A stretch of 64,000 nucleotides of DNA from an uncultured Pseudomonadales bacterium (GTDB lineage: Bacteria; Pseudomonadota; Gammaproteobacteria; Pseudomonadales; Cellvibrionaceae): NCBI GenBank assembly GCA_947489425.1, contig CANLDL010000001.1, positions 744,001-808,000 of the forward strand. Direction: 5' to 3'. Below, piece by piece: positions 17,579-27,759 of this stretch (within the stretch, counting starts at the first letter, position 1; each line of letters begins with the position of its first letter). The position numbers and the translations under genes are program-made. The notes beneath the pieces were generated by a model. The model searched no databases. It saw only the letters and a program-made list of their open reading frames with translations, and was not told the DNA's origin.

Positions 17579-19057
17579 TTACTTCCGCTTTTTACCCGCT
17601 ATTGTTTGGATACTGAATTCAGCCTGCGTTAAAAAATGCCCAAAGGCTTCAAACTGCTCTTTGCTGAGCACCTGTCCTGTTGTACTACGGTCGGCATAGA
17701 ACATAACGGCATTACGATTATTCACCTTTAATACACCAATAAATGCCTCATGCACCCCGATAAGCCCAGCAATGGTCTCTGTGTACAAATATTTATGGGT
17801 TTTAATATAGGCATGGTCAACCCATACAGGTTGTGGCTTTTGAATATTTTCAGAAAACAGATTGCGCTCTTCAGCACCAATATTAAACACAAACTTTTCG
17901 CGCCAACCTTCTGTGCGTTCACCTAATACATACTTTGCTTTTATTTGATCTTTATTAAAAAACGCCAATACCATGCGCTCAAGACCTATACCTCGATGCA
18001 TGCCTTCAAGCGCAGTTTGGAAAATAGTATTCATATCCATCGATTCAACACTGGCATTTGCAAGGTCTCGAAGAATCTTTAATTGTAAATTAGGGTCAGA
18101 GGACAGCACTTGTATAGGCTTATTATCTTCTTTACTAGGCTCTTGTTCAGGCTCTTCTACAGGTGCAGCCTTAGGTACTAAATGACAAACCTCGGGGGCA
18201 CCAAAATCTACGGCAACATTTGCCGCTTGTTCAGCAGCATCATTAACCATATTGGCCGCATCTACAGTTTTACATTTTATAAATTTAGCAATTCGCTGCA
18301 CTAAGGCTCTTCTACGTTCAACTTGATCTTCGTTAAGCTTGCTAAGTGCATTAGCAAACTCCACTGCTTGTGCCTGTAAACCAAGGCTACCCTTTGTGCT
18401 AATACCTTTAGAAGACAAAGCCACTTGTAATATATCGCCCAAATTCCATGCCTTACTTAATTCGCGTGATAACGACTTAAAACTGGTTCCGAGCTCTTTT
18501 TCGATAACTCTATTACTGCTATCACTCTGCACACACTCCTTTAGAGCAATATCTAAGGTGTCGGCTGATTTACCGCCATAAGCCCAAAAAACCATCTCGC
18601 CTAGATTAAATAATAGTGCAGCAATAAATACTTCTTCTTGCTCAGTAGGGTTTTGGCTGATTTGCTTATAAATCTCTTTTGCCTGCACCGCTGCATAAAA
18701 CGCCTTAGCCATATTCTCTAATAAGCGCTCACGCGGCTTTTTACTTAATAAGGAATCGACCACCATTAATGAGATACACATGGTACGAACTTTGCGAAAC
18801 CCCAGTAATACAATGGCACGGCTAATAGTACTAATACTGCTACCTGCAGGGTTATACTGCACACTATTGGCAAGTTTTAATATTTGAGTCGTTAGATGTG
18901 GATCTTTTAATATAACCTCGGCTAACTGGTTAAACTCAGCATCATCATCGCCCGTTAGCTTATTAAGTACTGCAACTACATTCGACAATACGGGCATTTC
19001 GCTGTTACTCAGCTTATCTACCCAATACTCGATTCCCTTATTTTCCAAATTTGACAT
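17579..19057 (-). CDS. HDOD-domain signalling protein with C-terminal GAF-like domain
   Basis: 492 residues. The N-terminal half is an HDOD domain (MPVLSNVVAVLNKL, then DPHLTTQILKLANS and SISTISRAIVLLGF), a non-catalytic relative of HD phosphohydrolases found in regulatory proteins of motility, DNA repair and cell cycle. A linker rich in E and P (about 285-310) leads to a C-terminal segment (LKILRDLANASVESMDMNTIFQTALEGMHRGIGLERMVLAFFNKDQ) that looks like a GAF-type ligand-binding domain. The real partner or ligand is unknown. Single gene convergent with the dehalogenase. Confidence 0.83.
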   Translation of the reverse strand: MSNLENKGIEYWVDKLSNSEMPVLSNVVAVLNKLTGDDDAEFNQLAEVILKDPHLTTQILKLANSVQYNPAGSSISTISRAIVLLGFRKVRTMCISLMVVDSLLSKKPRERLLENMAKAFYAAVQAKEIYKQISQNPTEQEEVFIAALLFNLGEMVFWAYGGKSADTLDIALKECVQSDSSNRVIEKELGTSFKSLSRELSKAWNLGDILQVALSSKGISTKGSLGLQAQAVEFANALSKLNEDQVERRRALVQRIAKFIKCKTVDAANMVNDAAEQAANVAVDFGAPEVCHLVPKAAPVEEPEQEPSKEDNKPIQVLSSDPNLQLKILRDLANASVESMDMNTIFQTALEGMHRGIGLERMVLAFFNKDQIKAKYVLGERTEGWREKFVFNIGAEERNLFSENIQKPQPVWVDHAYIKTHKYLYTETIAGLIGVHEAFIGVLKVNNRNAVMFYADRSTTGQVLSKEQFEAFGHFLTQAEFSIQTIAGKKRK

Positions 19058-19344
19058 TAATTGTTAATTTCCATTCTAATTTAAGCAATCTATACCTAAT
19101 AATTGGTCACTATTGATAGATTACTTCCCCGTAATTAGGGTATTTTAATCTCTTGCTTAAAAGCACACGTAATAGGGACTAGGGCACTTTTTGCACTTAC
19201 TCTTATTAGAGTATAGACAACATAATTTTTTTGTATAACACTGCCTTATATTTATAAAAACAAAACACAGAGAAAGTCACTATCTTTTATAAGCTAGCTT
19301 CTATAATACATTGGTTAAAACGATGCTTTATAAACACCCCTACT

Positions 19345-21510
19345 TTGTGTTTGAGATTGGCTGTTCATACAACGTTATTGACGACTCTTTTAGCATTGAT
19401 CACAAGCCATTCAGCTTTTGCAGCCTGGAACAACCCGTATGCTAAAGATGAGTCCAATAAGAATATCCTTTACTCAGCCTTCTCTGAACGCCCCAAGTAT
19501 TTAGATCCTGTACGCTCCTACGCAGAGAGCGAATATCGGTTTTTGGCGCAGATTTACGAACCTCCACTGCAATACCATTACTTACACAGGCCTTATACTC
19601 TTCAGACACAAACATTGACGCAAATGCCTGATATTGTTTATTTAGATAAAAATGGTAGGGAATTAGATAAGCCCATAAAAGCAGAAGATATAGCCTTTAC
19701 GGAATACCGCTTTAAGCTCCAACAGGGCATTAAATACCAGCCACACCCTGCTCTCGCTAAAAATAAAGACGGCCAGCACTATTACCACCAGCTTACAAAA
19801 CAAGAAACGCAGTCACTAAAAACCCTCAATCATTTTAAACACACAGGTAGTCGTGAGTTAGTCGCCAATGACTATATCCATCAAATAAAACGTATTGCCG
19901 ACCCTCGCCTGCACTCGCCGATTAATGGTTTGATGCAAAATTATATCGTTGGCCTTAAAGAATTGAATACTGAGTTAAAAACAGCTAGATCTGACTCGCA
20001 AACAACTATCGACTTACGCGACTTTAGCTTAAGTGGTGCCACCAGCCTTAACGACCACCAATTTAGTATCCGTATTTATGGTCAATACCCACAATTCATC
20101 TATTGGCTAGCTATGCCTTTTTTTGCTCCCATGCCATGGGAAGCGGATATTTTTTATGCTCAACCAGGACTCGCTGAGAACAACATCAGTTTAAATTGGT
20201 ACCCTATCGGTACCGGTGCCTATATGCTCAGCGAGAACAATCCTAATTTGCGTATGGTGCTGGACAAAAACCCTAATTTTCGTGGCCAAAAGTATCCATC
20301 AACCGGCGATATAGGCGACAAAGAAAACGGCTTATTAGATGATGCAGGTAAAATGATTCCCTTTATTGATAAAGCCGTCTACATACTCGAAAAAGAATCG
20401 ATCCCCTATTGGAATAAATTTTTGCAGGGCTATTTTGACAGCTCTGGCATTAGCTCAGATAGTTTTGATTCTGCTATTAGCTTTAGCTCAGGTGGTGACA
20501 TTGAGGTGAGCGATGAGATGAGAGCTAAAGGAGTTAGTTTAGAAACCGTCGTTAACACAAGCCTGTTTTATCTTGGCTTTAATATGCTTGACCCAGTCAT
20601 TGGGGGCACCTCGGAGCGTGCACGCCTGTTACGCCAAGCTATTTCAATTGCTGTCGATTACGAAGAATATATATCCATTTTCTTGAATGGTCGTGGCATC
20701 GCTGGGCAAGGTCCTATACCACCGGGTATTTTTGGTTACCAAGAGGGTAAGGCTGGTATCAACTCAATGGTCTATGATTGGCAAAATAATAAATACCAAC
20801 GCAAGTCTATTTCATATGCAAAATCTCTACTCGAAAAAGCAAATTATAAAAATGGTATTGATGGCCTGACAGCAAAGCCACTATCATTATTTTATGAATC
20901 CGTTGATCAAGGCCCTGATAGCAAAGCTCGACTAAATTGGTTACGCAAACAATTAGAGAAAATAGATATACAATTGATTATTCGCTCGACAGACTACAAC
21001 CGCTTTCGAGAAAAAATGTCGGCAGGCACGGCACAGCTATTTAACTGGGGCTGGAACGCAGACTACCCCGACCCAGAGAATTTTTTATTTTTATTATATG
21101 GGCCACAGGGTAAAGTTAAACATAAAGGTGAAAATGCTGCCAACTATAACAACCCTGAATTTGACCGCCTGTTTGATAAAATGAAAAATATGCCAAACTC
21201 GCCCCAGCGACAAAAAACCATTAATGAAATGGTAAAAATGGTACAGCATGATGCACCTTGGATTTTTGCTTTTCATCCAAAAAGCTTCTCACTGCAACAT
21301 GCATGGTATAAAAATACCAAGCCATTTATTATGGGCAATACGGGCACACTTAAATATAAACGTATCGATACAAATTTACGCAATCAAAACAGAGAGCAAT
21401 GGAATCAACCCGTTACCTGGCCAATCATTTTAATTCTCACACTACTCATTGCATTAATTATTCCGGCAGTCCTAGCCTATAAAAAACACGAGAGAAAACG
21501 CGCCCTATGA
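19345..21510 (+). CDS. Peptide-type ABC importer, substrate-binding protein with C-terminal membrane anchor
   Basis: 721 residues. Signal peptide 1-26 ending SAFA-AW, then a family 5 solute-binding fold (ILYSAFSERPKYLDPVRSYAESEY near the start, LRQAISIAVDYEEYI and FNWGWNADYPDPENF further on). Such proteins capture oligopeptides, microcin-like peptides or murein peptides. Unusually the C-terminus adds a transmembrane helix (about 694-713, ILILTLLIALIIPAVLAY) ending in a basic tail, so the binding protein is likely tethered to the inner membrane. The start is a TTG; a nearby ATG is out of frame. First gene of a four-gene operon. Confidence 0.88.
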   Translation: MCLRLAVHTTLLTTLLALITSHSAFAAWNNPYAKDESNKNILYSAFSERPKYLDPVRSYAESEYRFLAQIYEPPLQYHYLHRPYTLQTQTLTQMPDIVYLDKNGRELDKPIKAEDIAFTEYRFKLQQGIKYQPHPALAKNKDGQHYYHQLTKQETQSLKTLNHFKHTGSRELVANDYIHQIKRIADPRLHSPINGLMQNYIVGLKELNTELKTARSDSQTTIDLRDFSLSGATSLNDHQFSIRIYGQYPQFIYWLAMPFFAPMPWEADIFYAQPGLAENNISLNWYPIGTGAYMLSENNPNLRMVLDKNPNFRGQKYPSTGDIGDKENGLLDDAGKMIPFIDKAVYILEKESIPYWNKFLQGYFDSSGISSDSFDSAISFSSGGDIEVSDEMRAKGVSLETVVNTSLFYLGFNMLDPVIGGTSERARLLRQAISIAVDYEEYISIFLNGRGIAGQGPIPPGIFGYQEGKAGINSMVYDWQNNKYQRKSISYAKSLLEKANYKNGIDGLTAKPLSLFYESVDQGPDSKARLNWLRKQLEKIDIQLIIRSTDYNRFREKMSAGTAQLFNWGWNADYPDPENFLFLLYGPQGKVKHKGENAANYNNPEFDRLFDKMKNMPNSPQRQKTINEMVKMVQHDAPWIFAFHPKSFSLQHAWYKNTKPFIMGNTGTLKYKRIDTNLRNQNREQWNQPVTWPIILILTLLIALIIPAVLAYKKHERKRAL

Positions 21511-22484
21511 TGAGCTATATTGCTAGGCGCTTTCTTTACGCCATACCTATACTACTGGGTGTCAATATACTCACCTTTCTACTTTTCTTTTTTGTTAACA
21601 CACCCGATGATATTGCACGCGCGCAATTGGGCGATAGACGTGTAACAGCTGAGGCTGTAGAACAGTGGAAGGCATCAAAGGGTTATGATAAACCCATGAT
21701 TTGGAATAGTGACGCTAATGGATTGAAAAAAGTTAGCGAAACCGTATTTTACGATAAATCTATTCGCATGATGTTTTTTGATTTTGGCTCATCAGATAGC
21801 GGCAGAGATATAAATTATGATATCAGCCAACGCATGTGGCCGAGCCTTGCCATCGCCGTACCGAGTTTAATTGTAGGCTTAGCGATTAACATCAGCTTCG
21901 CACTAATGATTGTATTCTTTAGAGGTACAACAATCGATACTGTGGCTGTTGTTATTTGTGTATTTTTATTATCTATCTCGTCACTTTTTTATATTATAGG
22001 CGGGCAGTTTTTAATTAGTAAATTGCTCCATCTAGTGCCTATCTCAGGCTATGACACAGGTATAAATGCCATTAAATTTTTAACACTGCCAATACTAATA
22101 GGCGTTATTGGTGGTATTGGTAGCGGTGTTCGACTATACCGCACTTTTTTTATAGAGGAAATATCTAAAGATTATGTGCGCACTGCTCGCGCAAAAGGGT
22201 TAAAAGAAACCACTGTTTTATTTAAACATGTATTAAATAATGCACTCATCCCCATACTCACGGGCGTGGTCGTAATACTGCCTCTATTATTTATGGGTAG
22301 TCTATTAACCGAGTCATTTTTTAGCATCCCGGGCCTTGGTAGCTATACCATCGACGGTATTCAACGACAGGACTTTGCAATCGTTCGCTCCATGGTCTAT
22401 TTAGGCTCGGTACTTTACATTATTGGCCTTATTCTCACGGATATTTCCTACACCATTGTTGACCCACGTGTGAGGTTAAATTAA
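21507..22484 (+). CDS. ABC importer permease, DppB/YejB-like
   Basis: 325-residue inner-membrane permease. First membrane helix 7-29, then a periplasmic insert (about 33-110) and the MetI-type domain with the ATPase-contact EAA loop in ISKDYVRTARAKGLKETTVLFKHVLNNALIPI. The C-terminal GSLLTESFFSIPGLG and the ending TDISYTIVDPRVRLN are hallmarks of dipeptide/oligopeptide permease B proteins. Its start overlaps the stop of the binding-protein gene and its stop overlaps the next start (TAATG), so translation is coupled. Confidence 0.93.
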   Translation: MMSYIARRFLYAIPILLGVNILTFLLFFFVNTPDDIARAQLGDRRVTAEAVEQWKASKGYDKPMIWNSDANGLKKVSETVFYDKSIRMMFFDFGSSDSGRDINYDISQRMWPSLAIAVPSLIVGLAINISFALMIVFFRGTTIDTVAVVICVFLLSISSLFYIIGGQFLISKLLHLVPISGYDTGINAIKFLTLPILIGVIGGIGSGVRLYRTFFIEEISKDYVRTARAKGLKETTVLFKHVLNNALIPILTGVVVILPLLFMGSLLTESFFSIPGLGSYTIDGIQRQDFAIVRSMVYLGSVLYIIGLILTDISYTIVDPRVRLN

Positions 22485-23953
22485 TGGTTTTGTTTGGCAT
22501 TAAACTTGTCTTCCTGATTACCGATATTCTATTGTTTGCACTCTTTGCAATCATTATTGCTTACTTCTTATACGCTAAACGGCATGAGCATATTTATGCC
22601 CCCTGGAGGCGTCTATTAAAAAACAAAATAGCCATGGGTACTGCGGCTATTTTATTGTGTTATTTATTTGTCGCCTTTATCGACTCCATTCATTTTCGCC
22701 TACCCGTTGAACATACTACTCAGTCGCAAACCACCCAAAGTACACAGATACCAAACACTCAATCTGAAAATATTCAGCAATTCCAAAGCGAAACCCTCAG
22801 TCTACTGGATGTACTGCTTACCCCTCTCAGAGAAAAGAGTGAAACTACCTACTCGGCACCCTTTGCAAGCCATAGTTTTACTAAACAGACTGTAGAACAA
22901 GACAATGGTCAACAGATACGTATTTATCCTGCACTTAAATACGGTGGAGTGCATTTACGCGAAGGTGATTCAAAACTCATCGATATATCGATACGTAGCT
23001 TACCTGGCGTTATTAAAGGTAGCCTTCTGACTTTATTCCTTCTACTACTGATCGCATCACGAAATAAACAAAAATATCGCTGCTCGTTTCGTCAAAGTTT
23101 AACTCGCTTACTCAACAGTTCAACGGGAACACAGTGGAAGCCATTTTTAATCGTTATGGGCGTTATTTTTATTCTGACTGCGGTTATTGCCGAGCTGAGC
23201 ACGGTTTATCATGTATTTGGTACCGACAAAATTGGCAGCTCAGTGTTATACCAATCACTAAAAAGTATTCGCACAGGGATTATGATTGGCACACTAACGA
23301 CACTAGTCATGCTGCCCTTCGCTCTAGCTTTAGGTATTGCTGCCGGTTATTTTCGTGGTTGGGTCGATGATGTTATCCAGTACCTATACACCACTCTCAA
23401 CTCTATACCCAGTGTTTTATTGATCGCCTCGGCCATACTTATGCTGCAGGTTTATCTTGATAACAACCAAGATAACTATACAAGCCTGCTTGAAAGAGCG
23501 GATCTGCGTTTACTGTTCTTATGTATGATTTTAGGCGTCACCAGCTGGACCGGGTTATGTCGTTATCTACGTGCAGAATCCTTAAAGCTTCGCGAGATGG
23601 ACTATATTGCTGCTGCTAGAACAATGGGCGTTGGGCACTTCTCTATTATCACTCGCCATATATTACCCAATGTCATGCATATTGTACTTATCACTGTCGT
23701 ACTGGATTTTAGTGCCCTTGTACTTGCTGAGGCAGTGCTTGCCTATGTGCAAATCGGCGTTGACCCAACCACTGAGAGCTGGGGCAATATGATCAATAGT
23801 GCAAGATTAGAAATGGCGAGAGACCCGGCTGTATGGTGGTCACTAACAGCTGCTTTTGTGTTTATGCTAGTTTTGGTGCTTGCGGCTAATTTGTTCTCAG
23901 ATGCTGTACGCGATGCCCTTGATCCAAGAGGTGAAAGCCATGCCCAACCCTAA
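22484..23953 (+). CDS. ABC importer permease, DppC/YejE-like with long insert
   Basis: 489 residues, much longer than a usual DppC protein (about 300). Two hydrophobic helices near the N-terminus (5-27, 46-64) are followed by a Q/S/T-rich linker and periplasmic segment to about residue 180, another helix, a short cytoplasmic loop and then the MetI domain (about 265-480) with the EAA loop in REMDYIAAARTMGVGHFSIITRHILPN. The ending NLFSDAVRDALDPR is typical of permease C. It overlaps both neighbours in the operon. The long insert seems to be shared by a subgroup of such transporters, judged from general knowledge. Confidence 0.9.
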   Translation: MVLFGIKLVFLITDILLFALFAIIIAYFLYAKRHEHIYAPWRRLLKNKIAMGTAAILLCYLFVAFIDSIHFRLPVEHTTQSQTTQSTQIPNTQSENIQQFQSETLSLLDVLLTPLREKSETTYSAPFASHSFTKQTVEQDNGQQIRIYPALKYGGVHLREGDSKLIDISIRSLPGVIKGSLLTLFLLLLIASRNKQKYRCSFRQSLTRLLNSSTGTQWKPFLIVMGVIFILTAVIAELSTVYHVFGTDKIGSSVLYQSLKSIRTGIMIGTLTTLVMLPFALALGIAAGYFRGWVDDVIQYLYTTLNSIPSVLLIASAILMLQVYLDNNQDNYTSLLERADLRLLFLCMILGVTSWTGLCRYLRAESLKLREMDYIAAARTMGVGHFSIITRHILPNVMHIVLITVVLDFSALVLAEAVLAYVQIGVDPTTESWGNMINSARLEMARDPAVWWSLTAAFVFMLVLVLAANLFSDAVRDALDPRGESHAQP

Positions 23954-25637
23954 TGATCTTATTAGTATCGAGAACTTAGTCACTACCATAGAGGGTAAAC
24001 AGGTCGTTAATAGCGTTAGTTTTACTATAGCTAAAGGAGAAACTCTCGCATTGGTTGGCGAAAGTGGCAGTGGTAAATCCATTACAGCGCTATCTATTAT
24101 GCGCCTGCTCCCTGCAAGTGCGCAGATTACAGCTGGGACGGTTAGCTTTCAAGATACGAACCTTCTGCATATGACAGAGGCCGAAATGCGCACGATACGC
24201 GGTAGGCGCATAGGTATTATCTTTCAAGAGCCAATGACATCGTTAAATCCTGTTATGACTATTAGCCAGCAAATTAGCGAGGCTATTAGCAATAGTAAAC
24301 CCGATAGTTCTCAGCGGGAACGATTAGCTGAAGTTATCGAGCTGTTGGAACTAGTTGGTATTAAAAACCCAGAACAACGGATAAATGAATATCCCCATCA
24401 ATTTTCTGGCGGTATGCGACAGCGGGTAATGATTGCCATCGCACTCGCCTGTGAACCCGATTTATTGATTGCCGATGAACCGACAACAGCCCTCGATGTG
24501 ACGATTCAAGCACAAGTACTGGATCTGATTAAAGAGATCCAAAAAAAACGTAGGATGGCAGTGTTGTTAATTACTCATGACCTAGGTGTAGTACACGACT
24601 TTGCAGACCGTATTGCTGTTATGCGTCATGGTGAAATATTAGAAATTAGCCATGCAGCAACATTTTTTAGTACACCAAAACATGACTACAGCCAAGGCCT
24701 TTTTGATGCCATTCCAAGTTTGAATAAACGTGGCAAAAAATTAAGTTCGGCTAACCTGCAACAGCATAGTATAAGTGCTACTGAGCAGGGAATATTTTCT
24801 CTAAACAATGATGGAAAATATATAGATACAACAGATGTAAAAACCGACGCTAAACCATTACTCGAAGTCAAAAACCTCAAGACATATTTTCCAATCAAAA
24901 AGGGATTATTCAAAAGAACCTATGATTACGTTAAGGCGGTCGATGATATTTCTTTAAATATTCAAGAAGGAAGAACACTCGCACTTGTTGGAGAATCTGG
25001 CTCGGGTAAAACAACGCTCGCAAAAACAATTATCGGCTTGCTCAAAGCAAGTAGCGGGGAAATAAATAACTACGAAAATAAAACGAGCGCTCGCTTTAAA
25101 AAAAGAAACTATAACACTCAAATTATTTTTCAAGACCCCTACTCATCTATGAACCCGCGAATGCTGATTAGAGATATTTTATCTGAAGGAATGAAAGCAT
25201 TAAAAATTTTTACTGCCGCAGATGCACTAGAAAAGCGCATGCTTGAATTACTACATTTAGTAGGTTTAGATAAAGACAGTTTAAATCGCTACCCTCATCA
25301 ATTTTCGGGCGGCCAACGACAGCGCATTGCCATTGCACGTGCGCTAGCATTAAACCCTACTCTTATTATTTGTGATGAACCAACAAGTGCCCTTGATGTT
25401 TCTGTACAAGCACAGATATTAAATTTACTCCAAGAATTACAAGAAAAACTAGGCTTATCTTATTTATTTATTACTCATGACATATCCGTTGTGAGTTATA
25501 TTGCCGATGAAGTGGCCGTTATGCTTAATGGTAAAATTGTCGAAACAGGTGAGACAGAGAATATTATTTTGAGGCCAAAACATCAATATACAAAGACTCT
25601 AATGAGTGCTGTACCTTCCTTATACAAAAAATATTAG
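23940..25637 (+). CDS. ABC importer ATPase with two fused nucleotide-binding domains, YejF-like
   Basis: 565 residues from the ATG at 23940, which overlaps the end of the permease gene; an upstream frame extension is only that overlap. Two complete ATPase domains: Walker A GESGSGKS at 40-47 and GESGSGKT near 351, signatures FSGGMRQR and FSGGQRQR, Walker [13 protein letters not shown] and [12 protein letters not shown]. The first domain ends with the DppD-like C-terminal motif and the second starts [18 protein letters not shown], so it equals DppD fused to DppF, as in YejF. Energises the importer encoded upstream; last gene of the operon. Confidence 0.93.
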   Translation: MPNPNDLISIENLVTTIEGKQVVNSVSFTIAKGETLALVGESGSGKSITALSIMRLLPASAQITAGTVSFQDTNLLHMTEAEMRTIRGRRIGIIFQEPMTSLNPVMTISQQISEAISNSKPDSSQRERLAEVIELLELVGIKNPEQRINEYPHQFSGGMRQRVMIAIALACEPDLLIADEPTTALDVTIQAQVLDLIKEIQKKRRMAVLLITHDLGVVHDFADRIAVMRHGEILEISHAATFFSTPKHDYSQGLFDAIPSLNKRGKKLSSANLQQHSISATEQGIFSLNNDGKYIDTTDVKTDAKPLLEVKNLKTYFPIKKGLFKRTYDYVKAVDDISLNIQEGRTLALVGESGSGKTTLAKTIIGLLKASSGEINNYENKTSARFKKRNYNTQIIFQDPYSSMNPRMLIRDILSEGMKALKIFTAADALEKRMLELLHLVGLDKDSLNRYPHQFSGGQRQRIAIARALALNPTLIICDEPTSALDVSVQAQILNLLQELQEKLGLSYLFITHDISVVSYIADEVAVMLNGKIVETGETENIILRPKHQYTKTLMSAVPSLYKKY

Positions 25638-26007
25638 CTTAGTACCCCTACATAAAAAGATGCAATAGCGAAATCTATAAAGTTTTTATAAAAATAGAGT
25701 ATTTAAAAGTAGCCTCTTTATAATTTTAAACCTTTAAAAATTTTAAAAGCCATAACACATTAAAGTTTTGGTTAAAAAATAACTATATACAAACAATATT
25801 CATCTATCTAATTGTTATGCATATCATTATACGCTTTCGTATAAAAAAATAATCAATATGCTAAATTTTGGTCATTATATTGTCATAATTCACGCTTTAT
25901 AATTAATAATGTCGTAGTTGCAAATAGATTTTTTATTACCAGATTAAGCTAATGCGCTTTTATTATTTTTGATCTGATATAAATTAGTAGAAAGTCAACA
26001 AATTTAA
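25638..26007. other. AT-rich spacer upstream of the cold-shock gene
   Basis: About 370 bases, very AT-rich with poly-A and poly-T runs that could act as UP elements. No open frame of note and no clear terminator for the ABC operon. Confidence 0.4.
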
Positions 26008-26035
26008 TTGACATAGGGGTAAATGCACGTACAAT
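26008..26035 (+). promoter_or_regulatory. Near-consensus sigma-70 promoter of the cold-shock gene
   Basis: Perfect -35 TTGACA (26008-26013), 16-base spacer, -10 TACAAT (26030-26035). The predicted start near 26042 leaves a leader of about 168 bases before the ATG, close to the length of the E. coli cspA leader. Confidence 0.75.
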
Positions 26036-26041
26036 CTCCTG

Positions 26042-26209
26042 TGCTAGAAAGAGAACACACTATTTATTTTAAGCGTACCGATGTTTTATTGTTGTACCTC
26101 TGTCCTAAAATTTATAAGTAATCTATCTATTTCCTGCGCAACTGTTCTGTTAAGTATACGACTTATGTATTAATGGAACTTACTTACATTTTTTATTCAA
26201 GGATATGTC
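26042..26209 (+). promoter_or_regulatory. Long 5' untranslated leader of the cold-shock gene
   Basis: Region between the predicted transcription start and the ATG at 26210, ending in the ribosome site AAGGA. In cspA-type genes such leaders refold at low temperature and open the ribosome site; the same is inferred here from length and position only. Confidence 0.45.
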
Positions 26210-26419
26210 ATGTCTGATAAAGTTACTGGTACTGTAAAATGGTTCAACGAAGCTAAAGGTTTCGGTTTTATTCAACAAGAGTCTGGCCCAGACGTTTTTG
26301 CTCACTTTAGCGCTATCTCTGGTTCTGGTTTTAAAACTCTTGCCGAAGGCCAACGTGTAGAATTTACCGTTACTAGCGGTCAAAAAGGCCCACAAGCCGA
26401 AGATATCGTTGCTCTATAA
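26210..26419 (+). CDS. CspA-family cold-shock protein
   Basis: 69 residues, a single OB-fold nucleic-acid-binding domain. The RNP1 motif KGFGFI is at 16-21 and RNP2 VFAHF at 29-33, with the aromatic W11 and F12 that stack on bases. Acts as an RNA chaperone or antiterminator in the cytoplasm. It has its own strong promoter, a long leader and a strong terminator, so it is a one-gene transcript. Which Csp paralogue it is cannot be told from one copy. Confidence 0.96.
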   Translation: MSDKVTGTVKWFNEAKGFGFIQQESGPDVFAHFSAISGSGFKTLAEGQRVEFTVTSGQKGPQAEDIVAL

Positions 26420-26481
26420 GCACCCATATTTTGCAAAAGCCCAAATAACATAAGTTATATACCCTGTTACTAAGCTAATGC

Positions 26482-26515
26482 AAAAAAGGCAAGTCATATT
26501 GACTTGCCTTTTTTT
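26482..26515. terminator. Strong bidirectional terminator
   Basis: Six A, perfect eight-base stem GGCAAGTC/GACTTGCC with loop ATATT, then seven T. It lies between the convergent cold-shock and patatin genes and can serve both. Confidence 0.9.
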
Positions 26516-26554
26516 ATGCCTTTAATAAACAAATAAGTCGTCAAAAGATAATCT

Positions 26555-27709
26555 TTACTCCTCAAAGAAGGCTTTGATACTCTCTTTCTCCCACATTGCA
26601 TCCTTATATCCCAAGCTAATCAACTCATCGGTAAAAGAAGGTGTAAAAAGCAAGTAACTCGCAATAGCTGAGCCATCACGACGTGCAGACGCACCAGATG
26701 AGCGTAAGAAAAAACGCAAGCTTTTGGGTAAATAGCGAATATGCCTGCCCGCTATTTTATCAATATCTTTAGAAGGTGAAATGACCATTGTTCTTACCGG
26801 GCGTAAGGTAAGGCCATTAGCCTCACGTTCTTTTGCAGGAATTAAATCGACAAGCCCGTTAATATGCTCTAATTGCTCAATATCTGACTCAAGACTATCG
26901 ATAAAAATACTATTTAGCATCTGCCCCGCTATCTGCGCCATTGATGGAGCATGCCTTGTTTTACGCTTGCGCATTTGGTGATGCGCATGCGCAGCACGAT
27001 TACCACTGACACCAATAACAAATACCTTATCTGCTCCCAAATGAAGCGCTGGACTAATGGGTGCTAACTGTCTTATGGCGCCATCGCCAAAATACTCTTT
27101 GCCTATGCGCACAGAAGGAAAAACAAAAGGAATAGCCGATGATGCTAAAAGGTGCTCCATACCCAGCGTGGCTTTTACCCCTATTCTGCGCGCACGCTGC
27201 CATTCATACAGGTTATCTTCACCTTGAAAGAAATTTACCGATTTAGTCGATGTATAGCCTAATGCCGACACTGAAACTGCTTTTAAAATACCGTGGTCAA
27301 TATTTCGCTGAATACCTGCGAAATCAATATTTTGCTTTAGAAAGTGGTTGAGTGGTGAATTATCTAATAAGCTCAAAGGCCGATGATAGTCGACGCCCTC
27401 TCGAAAAAATGATCGTAATATCCGGTATAAACCACCCGATAAATCTCCCCATCCAGTTCTAAACACGTGCTCAACCGTGAGACCACACCATAATAGGCGT
27501 AAAAGTTCGACACCGCGTTGAAAATCGTCACTCAACGATGCAAGAGAGACCGCATTAATAGCACCGGCAGAAGTGCCCGATATAATAGGAAAAGGGTTAT
27601 TTTGTGGCGGCAAAATTTCTTTGACAGCCATCAAAACCCCTACTTGATAAGCGGCTCGGGCACCACCACCAGACAAAATAAGACCTGTATTATTATTAAT
27701 AATACTCAA
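26555..27709 (-). CDS. Patatin-like phospholipase (RssA/YchK type)
   Basis: 384 residues. Oxyanion motif SGGGARAAYQVGVL starts at S13, nucleophile S47 lies in GTSAG (45-49), and the dyad aspartate D209 in FGDGAIRQ. The protein thus has a complete Ser-Asp dyad and should hydrolyse acyl esters of phospholipids or similar. It lacks a signal peptide and is likely cytoplasmic or membrane-associated. The C-terminal part contains a basic cluster HQMRKRKTRH. It follows the acyl-CoA ligase gene on the same strand (50 bases), which suggests linked recycling of fatty acids from phospholipid. Confidence 0.9.
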   Translation of the reverse strand: MSIINNNTGLILSGGGARAAYQVGVLMAVKEILPPQNNPFPIISGTSAGAINAVSLASLSDDFQRGVELLRLLWCGLTVEHVFRTGWGDLSGGLYRILRSFFREGVDYHRPLSLLDNSPLNHFLKQNIDFAGIQRNIDHGILKAVSVSALGYTSTKSVNFFQGEDNLYEWQRARRIGVKATLGMEHLLASSAIPFVFPSVRIGKEYFGDGAIRQLAPISPALHLGADKVFVIGVSGNRAAHAHHQMRKRKTRHAPSMAQIAGQMLNSIFIDSLESDIEQLEHINGLVDLIPAKEREANGLTLRPVRTMVISPSKDIDKIAGRHIRYLPKSLRFFLRSSGASARRDGSAIASYLLFTPSFTDELISLGYKDAMWEKESIKAFFEE

Positions 27710-27759
27710 TTGCTATAGCCTTATATCTATCATCGTTTGTTTTAGCAGCTGCATCATTA

